A stretch of DNA of 64,000 nt, from positions 17,173,036 to 17,237,035 of the forward strand of contig JAJLRJ010000005.1 of the NCBI GenBank assembly GCA_024195265.1, given 5' to 3'. The notes under the pieces were generated by a model that was given only the letters and a program-made list of their open reading frames with translations, was not told the DNA's origin and made no database searches. Origin of the DNA: Dendrophyllia cribrosa (Eukaryota; Cnidaria; Anthozoa; Scleractinia; Dendrophylliidae). A program made the translations under genes and the position numbers. Below are positions 1 through 20,200 of the stretch, one piece after another; the stretch's first letter is position 1, and the number at the start of each line of letters is the position of its first letter.

Positions 1-42
1 ACTAAACACTTGAATGCTTTTGCTTGTGATTTGGGTTTACAG

Positions 43-7080
<7,038 letters not shown>

Positions 7081-7345
7081 GTGCAATTGTAAAAGGTTTT
7101 ATTCGTGTATTATTGTCATGTAAAGAACGTGCAATGTGTAAACTGTTCGGCGAGAAACATTTCTTGGCGTGACGCGCCTAGCCAAAAAAAGTTGTATATA
7201 TGTTAAGAGTTTATTATTGCGTATAGAAAAGAAACAGATGTAACTGGAAACGTAAGTACGAGAACTTCAGAACCGAAAGTAATAATAATAATATTTAACC
7301 AGGGAGCCCCCTCGCCTTGGCGGTTTTCAGTGGGGCCCTGCAAAT

Positions 7346-7351
7346 AATAAA
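7346..7351 (+). promoter_or_regulatory. Candidate poly(A) signal of LDH
   Basis: An AATAAA hexamer lies about 265 nt after the LDH stop codon and is the first canonical one on this strand. No transcript evidence is available, so the assignment rests on position alone. Confidence 0.35.
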
Positions 7352-7566
7352 TTTTAACCTATATAAAAGGTATGTGATTTTAACCTATATAAGGTATGTG
7401 AAAAAAACGTAAGAGGTCAGATTGTATTTGTTGTTGTTAAAAACGACAAAATACAAGGAGTTTCTAAGTGCAAAGGAGTCTGATTTGTAGTTTTGGGCGG
7501 GAGTAATTAATTCATAACCATAGTTAAAACAAAAGAGTTAGGGGGTTAGTTTTTATAGAAACTGTG

Positions 7567-7909
7567 AAACATGAAAAACAAGTTTTCTCTTTCTTCAGCT
7601 CCGTCATCATCGAGATGACATAGCTGAAAAGAGAGGATCCTGGGAATAAGGTTGCTGCGTCGGTGGGGGAGTGAAACATGAAAAACAGGTTTTCTCTTTC
7701 TTCAACTACGTCATCATCGGGATGACAGCTGAAAAGAGAGGACCCTGGGAACGAGGTTGCTGCGTCGGTGGGGGAGAGAAACATGAAAAACAGGTTTTCG
7801 CTTTCTTCAGCTACGTCATCATCGGGATGACATAGCTGAAAACAGAGGACCCTGGGAACGAGATTGCTGCGTCGGGGGGGGGGGGGGGGGGGGGGGGGGG
7901 TGGGGGGAG
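7567..7909. repeat. Three ~107-115-bp tandem units ending in a G homopolymer
   Basis: Units start at AAACATGAAAAAC at 7567, 7674 and 7789. Each has an imperfect hairpin around TACGTCATCATCGGGATGAC. The last unit runs into a tract of about 30 G (7876-7907). Confidence 0.8.
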
Positions 7910-9066
7910 TTTTATCAACTGAAACAGCTGACGTTTCGAGCGCTAGTCCTTCATTCTCTCTTGACGAAGTGCTCGCGCTCGAAACATCCGGCACCTTTTG
8001 AATCTTTCTACGGTGGCCAATTTACCTTATCAACTCAGTTGAGAAAACCAAATTTTCATAGTTAAAACAGTCAACGATTGCGCAATTCTCCATACCTCCT
8101 GTTTGTCTGGCATGGTCTCACTACTTATACAGTCTTTTCGTTTGGAGCTGGACACCAGAAGATGGCTGTTGGTCATGGAAAGCACGTTTGTTTCATTTCG
8201 AAAACGGAGTGGGAAGTCCGACAGTAACAACTGAAAATTATGACATCACAAAAACTAAAGAGCTTGTTTATGCGATATCAGCCTTTCCACACAACGAAGC
8301 GGCCAACAATGTGTTGCGAATATGACGTCATCTTCCTCTCCCCCCCAACTAGATCCAGCTCTCAATGTGGTTTTCGGCCATTTTTTAAATCGAGTAATGG
8401 CGGCAAGCCGAACTTTACGTTTAAAATAACTGCTCTTCCCGTTGGAATTTGGCATGGTAAGTATTCAGCACTTCTACTTTTAAAACCGAAGAGAAAGGGA
8501 AGTGCGAAATTTTGATCATAGTATAGTACCACTTTAAATACTTTGCAAATACAATCCTCGTCACATTTTGTTGGGACACCTCACGCCCAAAACATATTCA
8601 CCCTACAGTTGGCGTCCTTCCCTCACAATGTTGAATTTTGTTGCTCTGAGATCACTCTTACCGTTGGAATTTGAACTTAATATTTGGCGTGGTAAGTATT
8701 TAGCACTTCGACTTTCCAAAACTGAAGAGAAAGGGAAGTGCAAAATTTTGATCATAGTACAACTTTAAAGGATTTGATGAGATATTCTGAAAGAGCATGA
8801 CGAAAAATGCTGTCTTGCCAAAAATCAGCATCCTTTTGCAATTTGTAAAATTACTTAATAATTCATAAGGGTACTAACAAATAACTAGCGGATCCGTACG
8901 GATAGTTCGCAGTTGTTTCTCAGAAAGTAGTGCTATTTTGTCTTCGCTGTTACTAGTACTGTTGATGAGTTGAGAGATCGGGAGCAAACTGCAGTGGACA
9001 TCACAGTGGATTTTTGTTTATTACATGTAATAAACAGAAACAATCTCAAAATCATCTTTTCTGTTC

Positions 9067-9139
9067 GCCAGACTGCGTGTCGCCAGATGTTTATATAAAA
9101 GAAGACAAAGAATAAGCATTTGGCGACACGCAGTCTGGC
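9067..9139. repeat. 73-bp hairpin
   Basis: GCCAGACTGCGTGTCGCCA at the left pairs with TGGCGACACGCAGTCTGGC at the right around a ~30-base AT-rich loop. It looks like a tiny non-autonomous element; no clear target duplication was seen. Confidence 0.6.
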
Positions 9140-10152
9140 AATTTAATTGGGGGATTGTCAGACAAAAAAGTAGTTGAATGTTTCGAAAAACACATCAAAA
9201 CGAAAATTCTTTGCCTTCAATAGGTGGTTTTCATGTTACGTCATCGCCGCCATGCTGGTGGACATAAACAATAGTTCTCTCATTAGCTCCTTTTGTTCGT
9301 CCACCAGCATTTGTTCGTTTCACTATTGTTATCTATGTCTCTAGAGATTGATTGCAAACCACCTATTGCAGCAAGGTCCACAAAGAAATTTTCCTTTAGC
9401 TCTTTTATCACACGTCGGAATGTCTCATCATATCTTGTATCCACAGTCACGTACTACAGTGTTACAGTAATCAGCCAACAATTCCCTGCTTTGTTGCCGT
9501 ATAAATTTTTACCAAAAGCAGTCCTCGAAGAAATAGCGAGGCAATAATCATGTTTGCTTTCCAACAAGGCTGAGAAATAATATTCTGTCGTGACAGTTTG
9601 AAAGTTCTTTACCGAAGAAACAGGGCCAAACTTTGAGAAAACTTCTCAAAAACCTGCCTCAAACGTACACCAAGCTCAAAAAAAAGTTTACGCATACACC
9701 GGAACTTTACGCATACGGCGGAAGTGACGATGATAGCTTGTTCAAGTAAGCTAAAATATTGTGTCCAACAGACAACAATACAAAGACACGTTGGGCTCAA
9801 GATATACTATTTCGCTTACATGAACAGCCGACCGCTCTCTCGAGTGCCCTCTAAACTTTGTAGTTGCTATAGCAACTACGAACTAAAAATGAGCCAAATG
9901 GAGTAAATAAATTTAAAAAAAATGAGCCATTCCAATCACATGGTTAACCCTGTAAATCAGATACAACTCACTAGTGGTTGTATCTAATTGTTTACAACAT
10001 TCGCGTCCGTGTTGTATCGGCACTATACATTCACTCGGCTGCGCCTCGTGATTGTATAGGCCGATACAACACTCCTGCTCATGTAGTAAACATTACTTCC
10101 AAAATTGGTTTGTATGGAGTTCTCAGAGCATAAAGGTGACGATATCTCACCT

Positions 10153-10541
10153 CCACCACGGTCAAACGTCCGAGGTGTTTTCCTTTTATTTAGTGGGATT
10201 TTATTTAATATTAAATGGAAATATGGGCAAGGTTGTATAAAAAAATTAGTTGACGTTACTATCATTTAATTATTCTCAAAATGATGAGCTTTTTCCGTTG
10301 AAAACTGACCAAAACTCTTTGTGCCTGATCAAAATTATGTTGGCAAATGGCGCCGACAATTCTGTAGTTCACAGTTTTTAAACGCTTAGAACTTTTTTGG
10401 TAAACTTTCAAAACATTTGGTAAATTGACAGTGTATTGGCAATATATTAAACTTTAAACAGTGAAAATGACAACCTTAACTTTGAAGTACTTTGCTTAAC
10501 TTTTGCAAATTTCTCTCGTTTGACCGCGGTTAATATCTTAC
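10153..10541. mobile_element. MITE with ACCGCGGTCAAACG-type ends, copy 1
   Basis: The left end CCACGGTCAAACGTCCGAGG and the right end CTCTCGTTTGACCGCGG are inverted over 13 bp. The interior is AT-rich and non-coding. A near-complete copy lies at 43609-43987 and a partial reversed copy at 53279-53440. Confidence 0.8.
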
Positions 10542-11119
10542 CACACTTTGGTGCTCTGTACTCTAGTTGTCAGTACTGGCGTAAACCCTTCTAAAGCTAA
10601 ATAAATCCTACAGAAGCTTAAAAAATACGCTGTTTATTTGTTAACCTTGTATATACAAAGGAACTATAATATGTGACTGTCGCGAGGTAGTCATATAAAG
10701 ATTGCTTGTCGTATAAAAAATAAATAACCATCAAACTCGTACGAATGCCACGAACGACTTATTCATGTTGAAATTTACAGAACTATAAAAATATCAACTA
10801 GTTCTTTTGGGAAATGGCGCTATGAAGTTTATTATCATTTGTGTTATTTGTTTTTTTCAGTGTTATCTAGAGAGTAATTTCCACCACCTTTCACCCTTTG
10901 TTTAAATCAAAAGGGACACAAAATGAACGACAGGTTTTGGTGCATTTTTTCTACACACCTCAGCGTAAGTTTCTGCTTTTGGCAGTCATCTTGTTAACTT
11001 AATCAAAGAGGTGAACTGAAACAAAACTATCTTCTTCATGCTATGGCAGATGCACTGCTGACTTCACATTGTTTTCTTTTCGTTGACTCAACGTAGTTTT
11101 TTCAGTACGCATTGCGTGC

Positions 11120-11265
11120 CTATGTTGTTGTCACCATCTGCTCTTCTTTGACAATCTCCACATTCAGCTCCTCTGGTTGTTCTTCTTCCGATTGGTGCCC
11201 AGGCCCTTCCTGACTCGGGTTTTCAAGGAAGTTGTGCACGAAGTTCTGAATCTCGCCTCGAGCTT
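11120..11265 (-). CDS. dac: Dachshund terminal exon
   Basis: After acceptor GTGACAG the exon encodes ARGEIQNFVHNFLENPSQ followed by an acidic tail (EEEQPEELNVEIVKEEQ) and MVTTT before TAG. A short tail after DD2 is normal for the family. The acidic composition is unlike the vertebrate ending. Confidence 0.85.
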
Positions 11266-14200
11266 CTGTCACAAAGAAAACAGAATCAAAGGGCTCGAAG
11301 AGCCATCTCATGAATACGAAGCAACGTAAGGTTAATTTTAGTTGTTCTTTAGATGTTTTGTAATTAAGTTTCAAGCTTTTGATAATCCTTAAATTGGCTT
11401 TTAGCGGCGTCACTACGGTAAGTGGATATATGCCCGGCTGCCGAGCACAGTCTTCAATAGACTAAATGCCCGGCAGTCGTAAATTCTCACAGAAAAAGCC
11501 TCTTTTAAACCTCCGAAGAGTATTCAATCTTTGTTTGAAAATGCCAAGCGATTCGAAAAATTATTTTGGTTTTGCAGTTGACGAATTCTTCGAGCTCGTG
11601 CATACCATAAAATCCCGGGGGGAGGGGGGAGGACTCTCATATAAAGGGGTGGGGATGCTCGTCGGAAATTTTGAATTAAAGCCCTAAAGGAGACCAATCT
11701 GGGCGTGTCCCAAGCTTTTTTGACCCTAAAAGAGACCATTTTAAAACTCAGACAAATAAAAAATACAGTGACTTTTTACCTGCAACCCTAAACGAGACCT
11801 TGACGGCTAAATATAATAGAGTTTTGCCCAGAACACCCTACGTGAGACCAAAATCCGAAATTTACACCCCTAAGCGAGACGACGAGCATCTCCGCCCCAT
11901 TCATATGGGAGTCTCTCCCTCCCCCCCCCCCCCCCCCCCCCCCCCTCGGGCATAAAATCGCTATGTTCTCGACACTTAACCGCGCGCAGTGGTCTCCTAT
12001 TCCCTTCGCTTCACACGGAAAAAAGGGGAAAAAAAACTTCTGCACGCGTTAAAGGGACATTGTCACGCAGATTTTGCTGTGTTTTGGTCAAAATACACTA
12101 AATATATGACAAAGTACCTTTGCTCAAACATAAAATTGCTTTTAGAACACCAAGAAGATAAGATCAAGTGATTTCTTCAAGGAAGAACAAACCATAATAA
12201 GTTTTTCTGCGATTTTTCCACGACTCTTGGGAGGAGCTTTAAAATATTGGCCAATTTTTTCAAGTTGCAATCCATTTCCATCCTGGCCATCCGCAGCCAA
12301 AGATAACGAATACTACTTTCTGTGCACTAGTAGAGTATTTGTTAACAAAGCTGGACCATTATTTTTAAGGTTTCCATTGAAACAAATATGCTTTTTGGCT
12401 TTTCAAAGTGATACTAAAAATAGGTGACAGGGTCCCTTTAAGCAAAGGAAATGGAGCTGTCTTCACGTAGGCTACTAAATCCACCACTGCTGCAGAACAT
12501 TTTCTCTCTGATCCTAATCACTGTGACTCAGCTCTAACATGCAACTTATTCCTTTAGAAACTATAAACACTTCTCGTGACTCAATACGTTAAGCCAGGGA
12601 ATCACATATTATCCATAAAATTAATACTTTAGAACCTAACGGGATAGAGTGGTTTTACTTAACCCGTGAAACACTATCTAACAATTAGTGTGTGATAGTC
12701 CAAATTAAACAAAAGAAAACAATGGAATCATAGTCTAATAGTGCGTACTATTTTACTAACTATTTCACGGGTTAAGTAAAATCATTCTAAACAAGCGCGA
12801 CGAAATGTAATACATATTTCCGATTTTGTCATTATCTTCCACTATTTTATTTTTCGTATTACGAAATTCTTCTATATTGCAGAATTCTCCTTGTATATTA
12901 CATCTTGTACCGAGGGATATCCTCTACCTGAAGAAGGCTTGTCTGCCAGCTGAAATATTGTACGAAACAACTGAAATACTTGGCTTAAAAGTTTACACTT
13001 TTATCATTACTCTAAAATTTATCAATTCTTGGGAAGCGTAGTTTACCTTTCAGTTTTCTTTCAGCCTCTATCTTTGCGCACCGCTCTCTCTCAAGTTCTT
13101 GAATTAATTCATCTACAAAAAGAGAAACTTGAGAGTCAAAATTGACAGTCTGTGTTTCCTGTAAACTGAACTTAAATTGGATCAAGTGTGACCATTCAAA
13201 ATAAACCTACTGAGGAGTACAATGTACTTTCCTGTGGTGCTGTTTATTATGCTGTACAAGGTGGTTCTAACTTTTGAATCTTTGAATGTCACACAAAGTG
13301 TGACCATTCAAATAGAAGCTACTGAGCAGTACTTTCCTGTGGCGTTGCTAGTTTTCAGCATTTTACATGGAACCTAGCTTGTTGCAGTTTTAAACTTGCT
13401 CTACATAAGGAGCGTGACCAAGTTGCAGAAATGATTTTACCATTTCGCTGTTTAAGTGCTTCTTGAGTGGATTCTTTTAGCTGCTCTTCAAGAAGTTCAC
13501 ATCTATGTTGCTCCTCTGGTTAAATAAGAACAATATCAATCAGTATTGAGAATTTAACACTGAAAAAGTAATCATCTTTTTTCATCTCTGAAATTTAGTG
13601 CAAAAGGCTCAGCCTCGTCACCAGGACCTTCTCCGTTTTCAAAATGGCGGGCGGGCGTAGAATCCCCTGGACAGGAAGACCGTAGATAACAACGGTCTGG
13701 ACCACCTCGGACACTTGTTGAGAATTATATAACGTAATGTCGACACTTAGAATTTCATTTTCAATAAATCCTTAAGTGTAAAAAAGAAAATCTAAAATCC
13801 CCACTCAGGATTGAACCTGTGACCTCAGCTAGGCTTAGGCTTACATAGGGTACCACCTAGCTTCTCGGGTTGTTTAGGCCTAAATTTAACTATATAAACT
13901 GCTAACCCCAACCTCAACTGAAAGCGAACCAGTTACCCCGTTATTCCTCGCGAAGCGAGGGCCGAAGGCCCGAGCGCTTGTAGCGAGGTTAATAAATTTG
14001 TCGTGCCTCCGGAGCTAAGCCGCACGAATTCGAGCGAAAAATATATTTATATATATACTTGATAGTGTCCTGCAGTTGCCTGGCAACAATGTGGTACTAC
14101 TTCATATAAGCCTATATAGGAGCATGGCAAAGACTAGGCAAACAAAGATGGCGGACGGTAAACAGTACGCGAACCATCGAAAGGACCTTTTACCAACGTT

Positions 14201-17200
14201 TTTGGTTGCAAAGAAGACGAAGTGGAATGGCGAAAAGCCTCATACGCAAACCGAGAGTTTCGACTCGCGGTGCACCCTCCCCCGAGCTCCGCGAGGTTCT
14301 GCGAGACACGTATTTCTAGTATAAGTCTCAATAAGGCGTCCGAGGTGGTCCAGGCCGTTGTTATCTATTAAGGTCTTCCCCCTGGACAATGCTGCTAAAA
14401 TACTCCAAAAAGATCCTGCATGGCGTATTTTGCCACGAAAACCATGATGAAATTCCTTCATTTCGTTTCGACAACGGTTTCAGATTGCCAGAAAACAAAC
14501 ATGGCTGCCAATCGCTGGAAATAACCTCTGAAAACAAACATGGCTGCCAATCGCTGGAAATAACCTGCGAAAACATTATTTCATCGCATTTTGGCGGCCT
14601 TGTCCAGCGGTTTCTAAGCCCGACCAGCCATTTTGAAAGCGGAGAACGCCCTGGGGATGAGGTTGGAGGTGCTTACCCATAAGCCTCTCGGCGAGTTTGC
14701 GCTTTGCTCTCTTCTCTTTTTTTAGTTTCTTTTGAAGGAAAGCTGCAAAAAAAAAAAACCAGAAAAGTAAATGTGAGGCAACACTGAAATAAGGGCTGTT
14801 TATACGGCGCGACTGTTGTTATGCCTTGTAATTAACAGCTTGCACTGCAAGCGTCATGCCCACTCTAGAAACTATGAGAAGCGTGGGCACGAGCAAGGGA
14901 TTGCGGGATCGTTTGGGGATGCCCCAAGCAGTTCGCATGCGACCACGTTGTAACGTCTGCATCCTCCCTAACGAAAGTTAATATTTCTTTATTCATTTGT
15001 CTGCTTTAATTTAATAGATTGAGGAACCGAATGGCTCACTTTGTCGGTGGTCATTTCTAATTTCCACATACTGAATCACCTCTCAACGAGTATTATTATT
15101 TCCACAAAAATAGAATGCAAGTCCATCCAGGGTTACACTGCTGGCCCCGGCTGTTCAGAGTGGCTAACCTCATTCAGGGGAAAATCGCTACCAGTGTAAT
15201 AAATAGATAATACATGGCCCGATACATGAGTGCGCGGAGACATTTCCGACGATTGTACGAACATTTCCGAACATGTCCGAACATTTCCGAGGAAGATATG
15301 AAGATGTTTTGATTGTAGACCTTTTAACTCATTTGAATTTTGTAAGGGCGAACATGGTAACTAACGTAAAAAAGTGCTTTTATTTATTAGTTGATTTCCT
15401 GAATAAAATATTATGTTTTGTTATGTTATTTGAAAGACTCTTATCAGTTCTCCAGCACCTATTTACACATCTGGGTGGATAATGATATTGTGAGGAAAGT
15501 GTAAGATACTTTACTGCACTATTGGTGAATCACAGACCATCATGTTAAAGTCCGACGCGCTAACCGTTAGCCATCACGCCTACATATTTTGTCCGGTGAT
15601 GTTTGCTACAAGAACTATAATTTTTTAAAATATCGAGCTTGGCATTTATGGGAAAAAATCGTACCTTTTCCTCTCTGCAGTGCAGCTGTCTGCCTTTCAG
15701 CTTTCTCTCGAGCTTCGCGCTCGCGGTTAATATGTCGACGGAGCTCATCTAAACAAACAAGGGATACCAAATTAGAAACGTATGAAACACAAATTGGGCG
15801 CTATTAATATCTACTGCGCGTTTAGGTCAGATCGGAGAATCGATCGCTAATCGATTAATATCTATTGCGCGTTTAGGTTAGATTCGAGAATCGATCGATA
15901 ATCGATTTAACAGAACAAATGAAGCAACTTTTAACTGACTGTAAATGAGTACTATTCCTCTTAGTCTCCTACGCAGCCGTTCCCTACTAAGGGAAGGGAA
16001 TGTGGGGAGGAGCTTTGCGTGACGACACAAATAACGGCTGCGCAGGACTCTATACTCCTCCACTGTCCAGGATGCGTAGCTTGTCTATTGCAGGTCTAGT
16101 TGCCTAGGATTTTATAAATTGGGGGGTGGGAGGTGGAAGTTAAGTCGACGCAAGTCCCTAGGGGTCTAGGGGTATGCTGCAAAATAAATTACTGGCGTTC
16201 CCGTATTTTGGGGTGGTCGAGGGGATTGCAACCCCCTTAATTTAATCATCTCCGTGGGCCACCCAGTTTCTTGCCAATTGAAGCAACACAACTGTAGGGA
16301 CTGTCACCGCGCTCTTATCAAAGACCTTAAGAACCAAAGTTCAACAGAAACCACCAGACACCCGTGCTGATACAAAGCACTAATTCAATTGTGTCGAAGG
16401 TAATTTCGCTATTGCTTTGGTTGCCCCCCCCCCCCCCCCCCCAAACTTGGTTAAAACCAAGGCAATCGTGACTTGCTCGCACGCGTTTTTCCGTGCTTGG
16501 CGTCGGTGACAAGTGTTAGCTTTGAGCTCTCATTAGTTCATTGGATTGTCTGCCTCTGTTTTGATTGGTCAGAGTAATTATTTTGTTTTTGGTTTTACGA
16601 CACTGAATTGAAAACCGATCTAATGGAGAACTTGATCGATTACTAAAACTTCGTGCTCATGCGTGCACACATCTCCTATTGCCTTTCAACGTCTGGGCGT
16701 ATTGTTTCCCCCTCCCCCCTTCCCCTCCGGATGGGGTACTGGTCAAGTACAATGTTACTCTCAAAATTCCCCCCCTCCTCCCTTGAGGTTTGCCCACAAC
16801 TATTTAATTTGTACAAATGGATAGAGTGAGTCAGTGTGGAGCGAGGTCACGTGTCTTAAGTCTAAGGACAAAACACAACAGCAGAAACCAAACTCGAACC
16901 ACCAACCTTCGGATTAAACTTGCTATTAGACCAACAACAGCACCATAGCGTGTTCACGATGAACAGGTTCGTGACACCATGAACATTGCATCTTTCTCAT
17001 TTTTCTCAAAATTTACTATCTTTATTTATTTATCACAACAAATGACGCTTTCGACATAACAGATGGTTCATGGCTTACTCTTTTCGTAAACAGCCTGTCT
17101 TTCGTGTTGCCGGGTATTTTCTGCCGCCACTTTCAGAAGACCTTGAATGTTCAAGAGCAGACTTTCTGTAATGAAGAAACATTTCTAATTAAGTAGAGAA

Positions 17201-20200
17201 ATGTATTTGCGTTTTATGACAGTAATTCAGTGCTGTCAAAACTTAGCAGTGCGCAGCAATCACATTAATAAGTGTTTTTAATTAGTATTGTAATTTCATT
17301 CAGAATTGTTAAGGCTTGAATATTTTTTATAGAAACTGCGTGGTATAAATGATTGATTTATGATTTATCCACGTATAAAAATAAACTTGGAATCAACCAA
17401 GCGCGCGTTTTCATTATCAGGAAGCCATTGTTTATAAAAATTTGCATAAAGTAATTTTTTAGCTTTTATCATTGTTCAATTTTCGACAAATCTATTGCTG
17501 TTTTATATTTTTAATTTCTGACACGACCTACATTGATAGCAGTTTCTTAGTTTATGTGGCTATCTTGTTGATAATTTCGGCTAAAAAGTATAATTGAAAG
17601 TTCAACTGGCAAACAATGATAATTTTTTGTAAAAAACATAGTGATCACTTGTTCTGCAATACATGGGATAAAATTTATGGTACAATTAGGGGATTTTCGT
17701 TATACATGATAGTATAGATTGGAAGCTTCATACGGTCTGATAAGCTAAAAGAAACATGTATTATCAGGGTCTTAAATGTACTATAATTTTTTGGTACATA
17801 GAGCGTTTTCACTCAGTCCCGTGGGACTCAAATGACAAAGGCCATGGCAGCCATGTTGGTGTTCCTAACAAAAGAAGTTTTAAAATTAAAATAGTTTTGT
17901 ACGGGAACACCAATATGGCGGCTATGACGTCAAGAGTTTTTCGCGCGCTCTGATTGGCTACTCAAACTCGGGTAAAGTATTTGTATTCACCTCCACTTCG
18001 GTGAATAATTGTTGACTGAGAGACAACAGCTAATTATCAAAAAGACGCGCGCCATGCTTCTCTTAAGGAACGTTGAAATAAAAATGGAAGCCCCTGATGT
18101 GACAGAAAAAAGTCGGAAAGGTGTTTAAATAATACTCAGTTTTAAGAGAAAAAAATTAGAGCCAGACAAGATTAGTAGTAGCCTAAATTTTACAATCTTT
18201 GCAAGGTGACGCCGCGCAAGAATAAAAATATGGTCCATATTAACAAGATCACTTTTTATACTTCCGTTTTGACAATGTATAATAAAACACTTAAAAGATT
18301 GGATTTTGTAACATCCGGAATAAATAAATCAAGGTCTTGATAAGTGTTATCAGCCAGAGACGGTTTAGACTGATAACACTTACCTCGACTTAATTATTTC
18401 GGGCATTAACAACCCTCATCCAATAAGTGTTTATAACCTGCTTTATTGCAATACTGATTACGTACTAACCCGTTGATCCAGGCTCTTTATATTCAGGCTG
18501 CAGAAAAATAATAAAAAAATCAGTAATACAATAAAAACATAGATTGCGAGCATTCGCGCTTTTCCCTCAGATTCTAGCCTGCGTCGCATTCGCCGGATTA
18601 TTTATAGGGTGAAACAAGGGGAACGCGCGAAGGGGAGAGAAATTTCGCTCTATAAACTGAATAAACTAGTGCCTGCTACTCAGATTCGAGCGCGCGCGAG
18701 CTGATAACTTTGCCAATAAACGGCAAAAAATGAACGCGAAAGGTTTAGGGCGCGACTAGTGATTCGTTCCTCTTCTCGCGGACTTATCGCGCCAAAGAAA
18801 CTAGGCAAAGAAAGAACCTGCTTGCAGTCTAATAAAAATTATTATTATTGGCAGATCCAGCAGAGAGACCATTCACCCCCAACCCCAGCCCAGCCCAGCC
18901 CACCCCCCACCCCCACCCTCGCCCCCATAAGACTTAGAAGTGTCTCGATATACAACTGATAATTGTCACAATACCAGATTAAATTCCGTTGCCAGTTAGG
19001 GCCGGCGCGTAACTCAGTTTTCTGTAGCTTGAATCAAATTGGAACATTGCTTTTCCCCCTAGCTTGGATTTTGGTTCGTCTCAGGTCTTTTATTTTCTCG
19101 GGGCTCGGAATTCGCGAAAGTCGAGGATTTAATTTTCTTGAACTTCCAACGTTAAGTTGCGTGGAAATAACGAAAGTTAAATCCTAAGCGAAAATAATGC
19201 ACCGTTCCCCAGAAGTATTGTGGAGTAGTGTCTTGTCTAAGGAGATAACAAAGAGGCGGTTTCTTTCTTTCTCCCCACCCTCCCTTGATTCACGCTCCGC
19301 GCGCGTTCGCTCGCTACTCGCCCTTTGCGCTTCCGCACCACAATGTTATGAAGCAATGCCTCTTCGTGCGGAGGCCCAACACTAAATCACAATTCGGTCA
19401 ACTTTCTCTCAAAGCGAATACCCCTGTAACGCGGACACCCCTGTAAGACGAACTCCCCAGTAAGGCGGACACCCCAGTAAGGCAGCTATCCCTGTTAGGC
19501 GGACACCTCTCTAAGGAGGACATCAGTGGTCGGTTGGACCCGGCCGAAATTTTCTTAGTGTTTATCTGTAACTAAACTCCCTGTAATGCGGATACCTCTC
19601 TAAGACAGACATCAGTTATTGGTTGGTTCTGGTCGAATTTCACTTGTTCGTCTGTAACTAAACTTTCTATAAGGAGGACACCTCTCTAAGACGGACATCA
19701 ATTATTGGCTGGTTCTGGTCGAATTTCACTTGTTCGTCTGTAACTAAACCCTCTATGAGGCAGACACCTCTCTAAGGTGGACACCTAGAGCTGGTCCCGA
19801 AGGTGTCCGGCTTATACAATACAAGGTTCACTGTATTACAAACCTCACGTGAAAGCACATGTGGGGAGGAAGCCGACATTTCTGAGCCAGTATCATTGGT
19901 AGCAGCAGTTCTGAACTCCGCATGCTCTGAGGTACCAGTGCTGCTGACATGAGGTACCGACGCTTCACCATTCACCGCGTCTCCAACAGCCGGTGATCGC
20001 CCAGGACTATGGGTAACTACAGTTATTGTACCGCTTGCTGGTGGAGCACCATTTGTCTGCGGGCTCATTGACATCTGGGGCCGAGGCGGAAAGTTGAACG
20101 CGCATGACTGCGAATTTGGCGCTAAAATAACGCCACTGGGTGGACTGACGATACGTGACGATGGTGTATTTGTTGGTGAATGAATCACGTGCGTAGTTGT

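Larger units (their letters stand above)
7081..11119. other. Intergenic region between LDH and dachshund 3' ends
   Basis: No supportable gene is seen. The region holds the LDH 3' UTR, a tandem repeat with a G tract (7567-7909), a dispersed repeat present twice (about 8230-8520 and 8630-8770, and again near 54110-54340), a hairpin at 9067-9139, an inverted repeat around GTGTTGTATCGG (10010-10072) and a MITE at 10153-10541. Both flanking genes converge on this region. Confidence 0.6.

Noticed and set aside
14389..14682. 97-residue frame at 14389-14682
   Set aside because: Composed of dispersed repeat sequence with a local duplication (GAAAACAAACATGGCTGCCA); the real coding here is dachshund exon 14677-14742 on the other strand.
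15535..15590. Functional tRNA gene
   Set aside because: Only a D-arm-like part fits; the acceptor and T arms cannot be closed.
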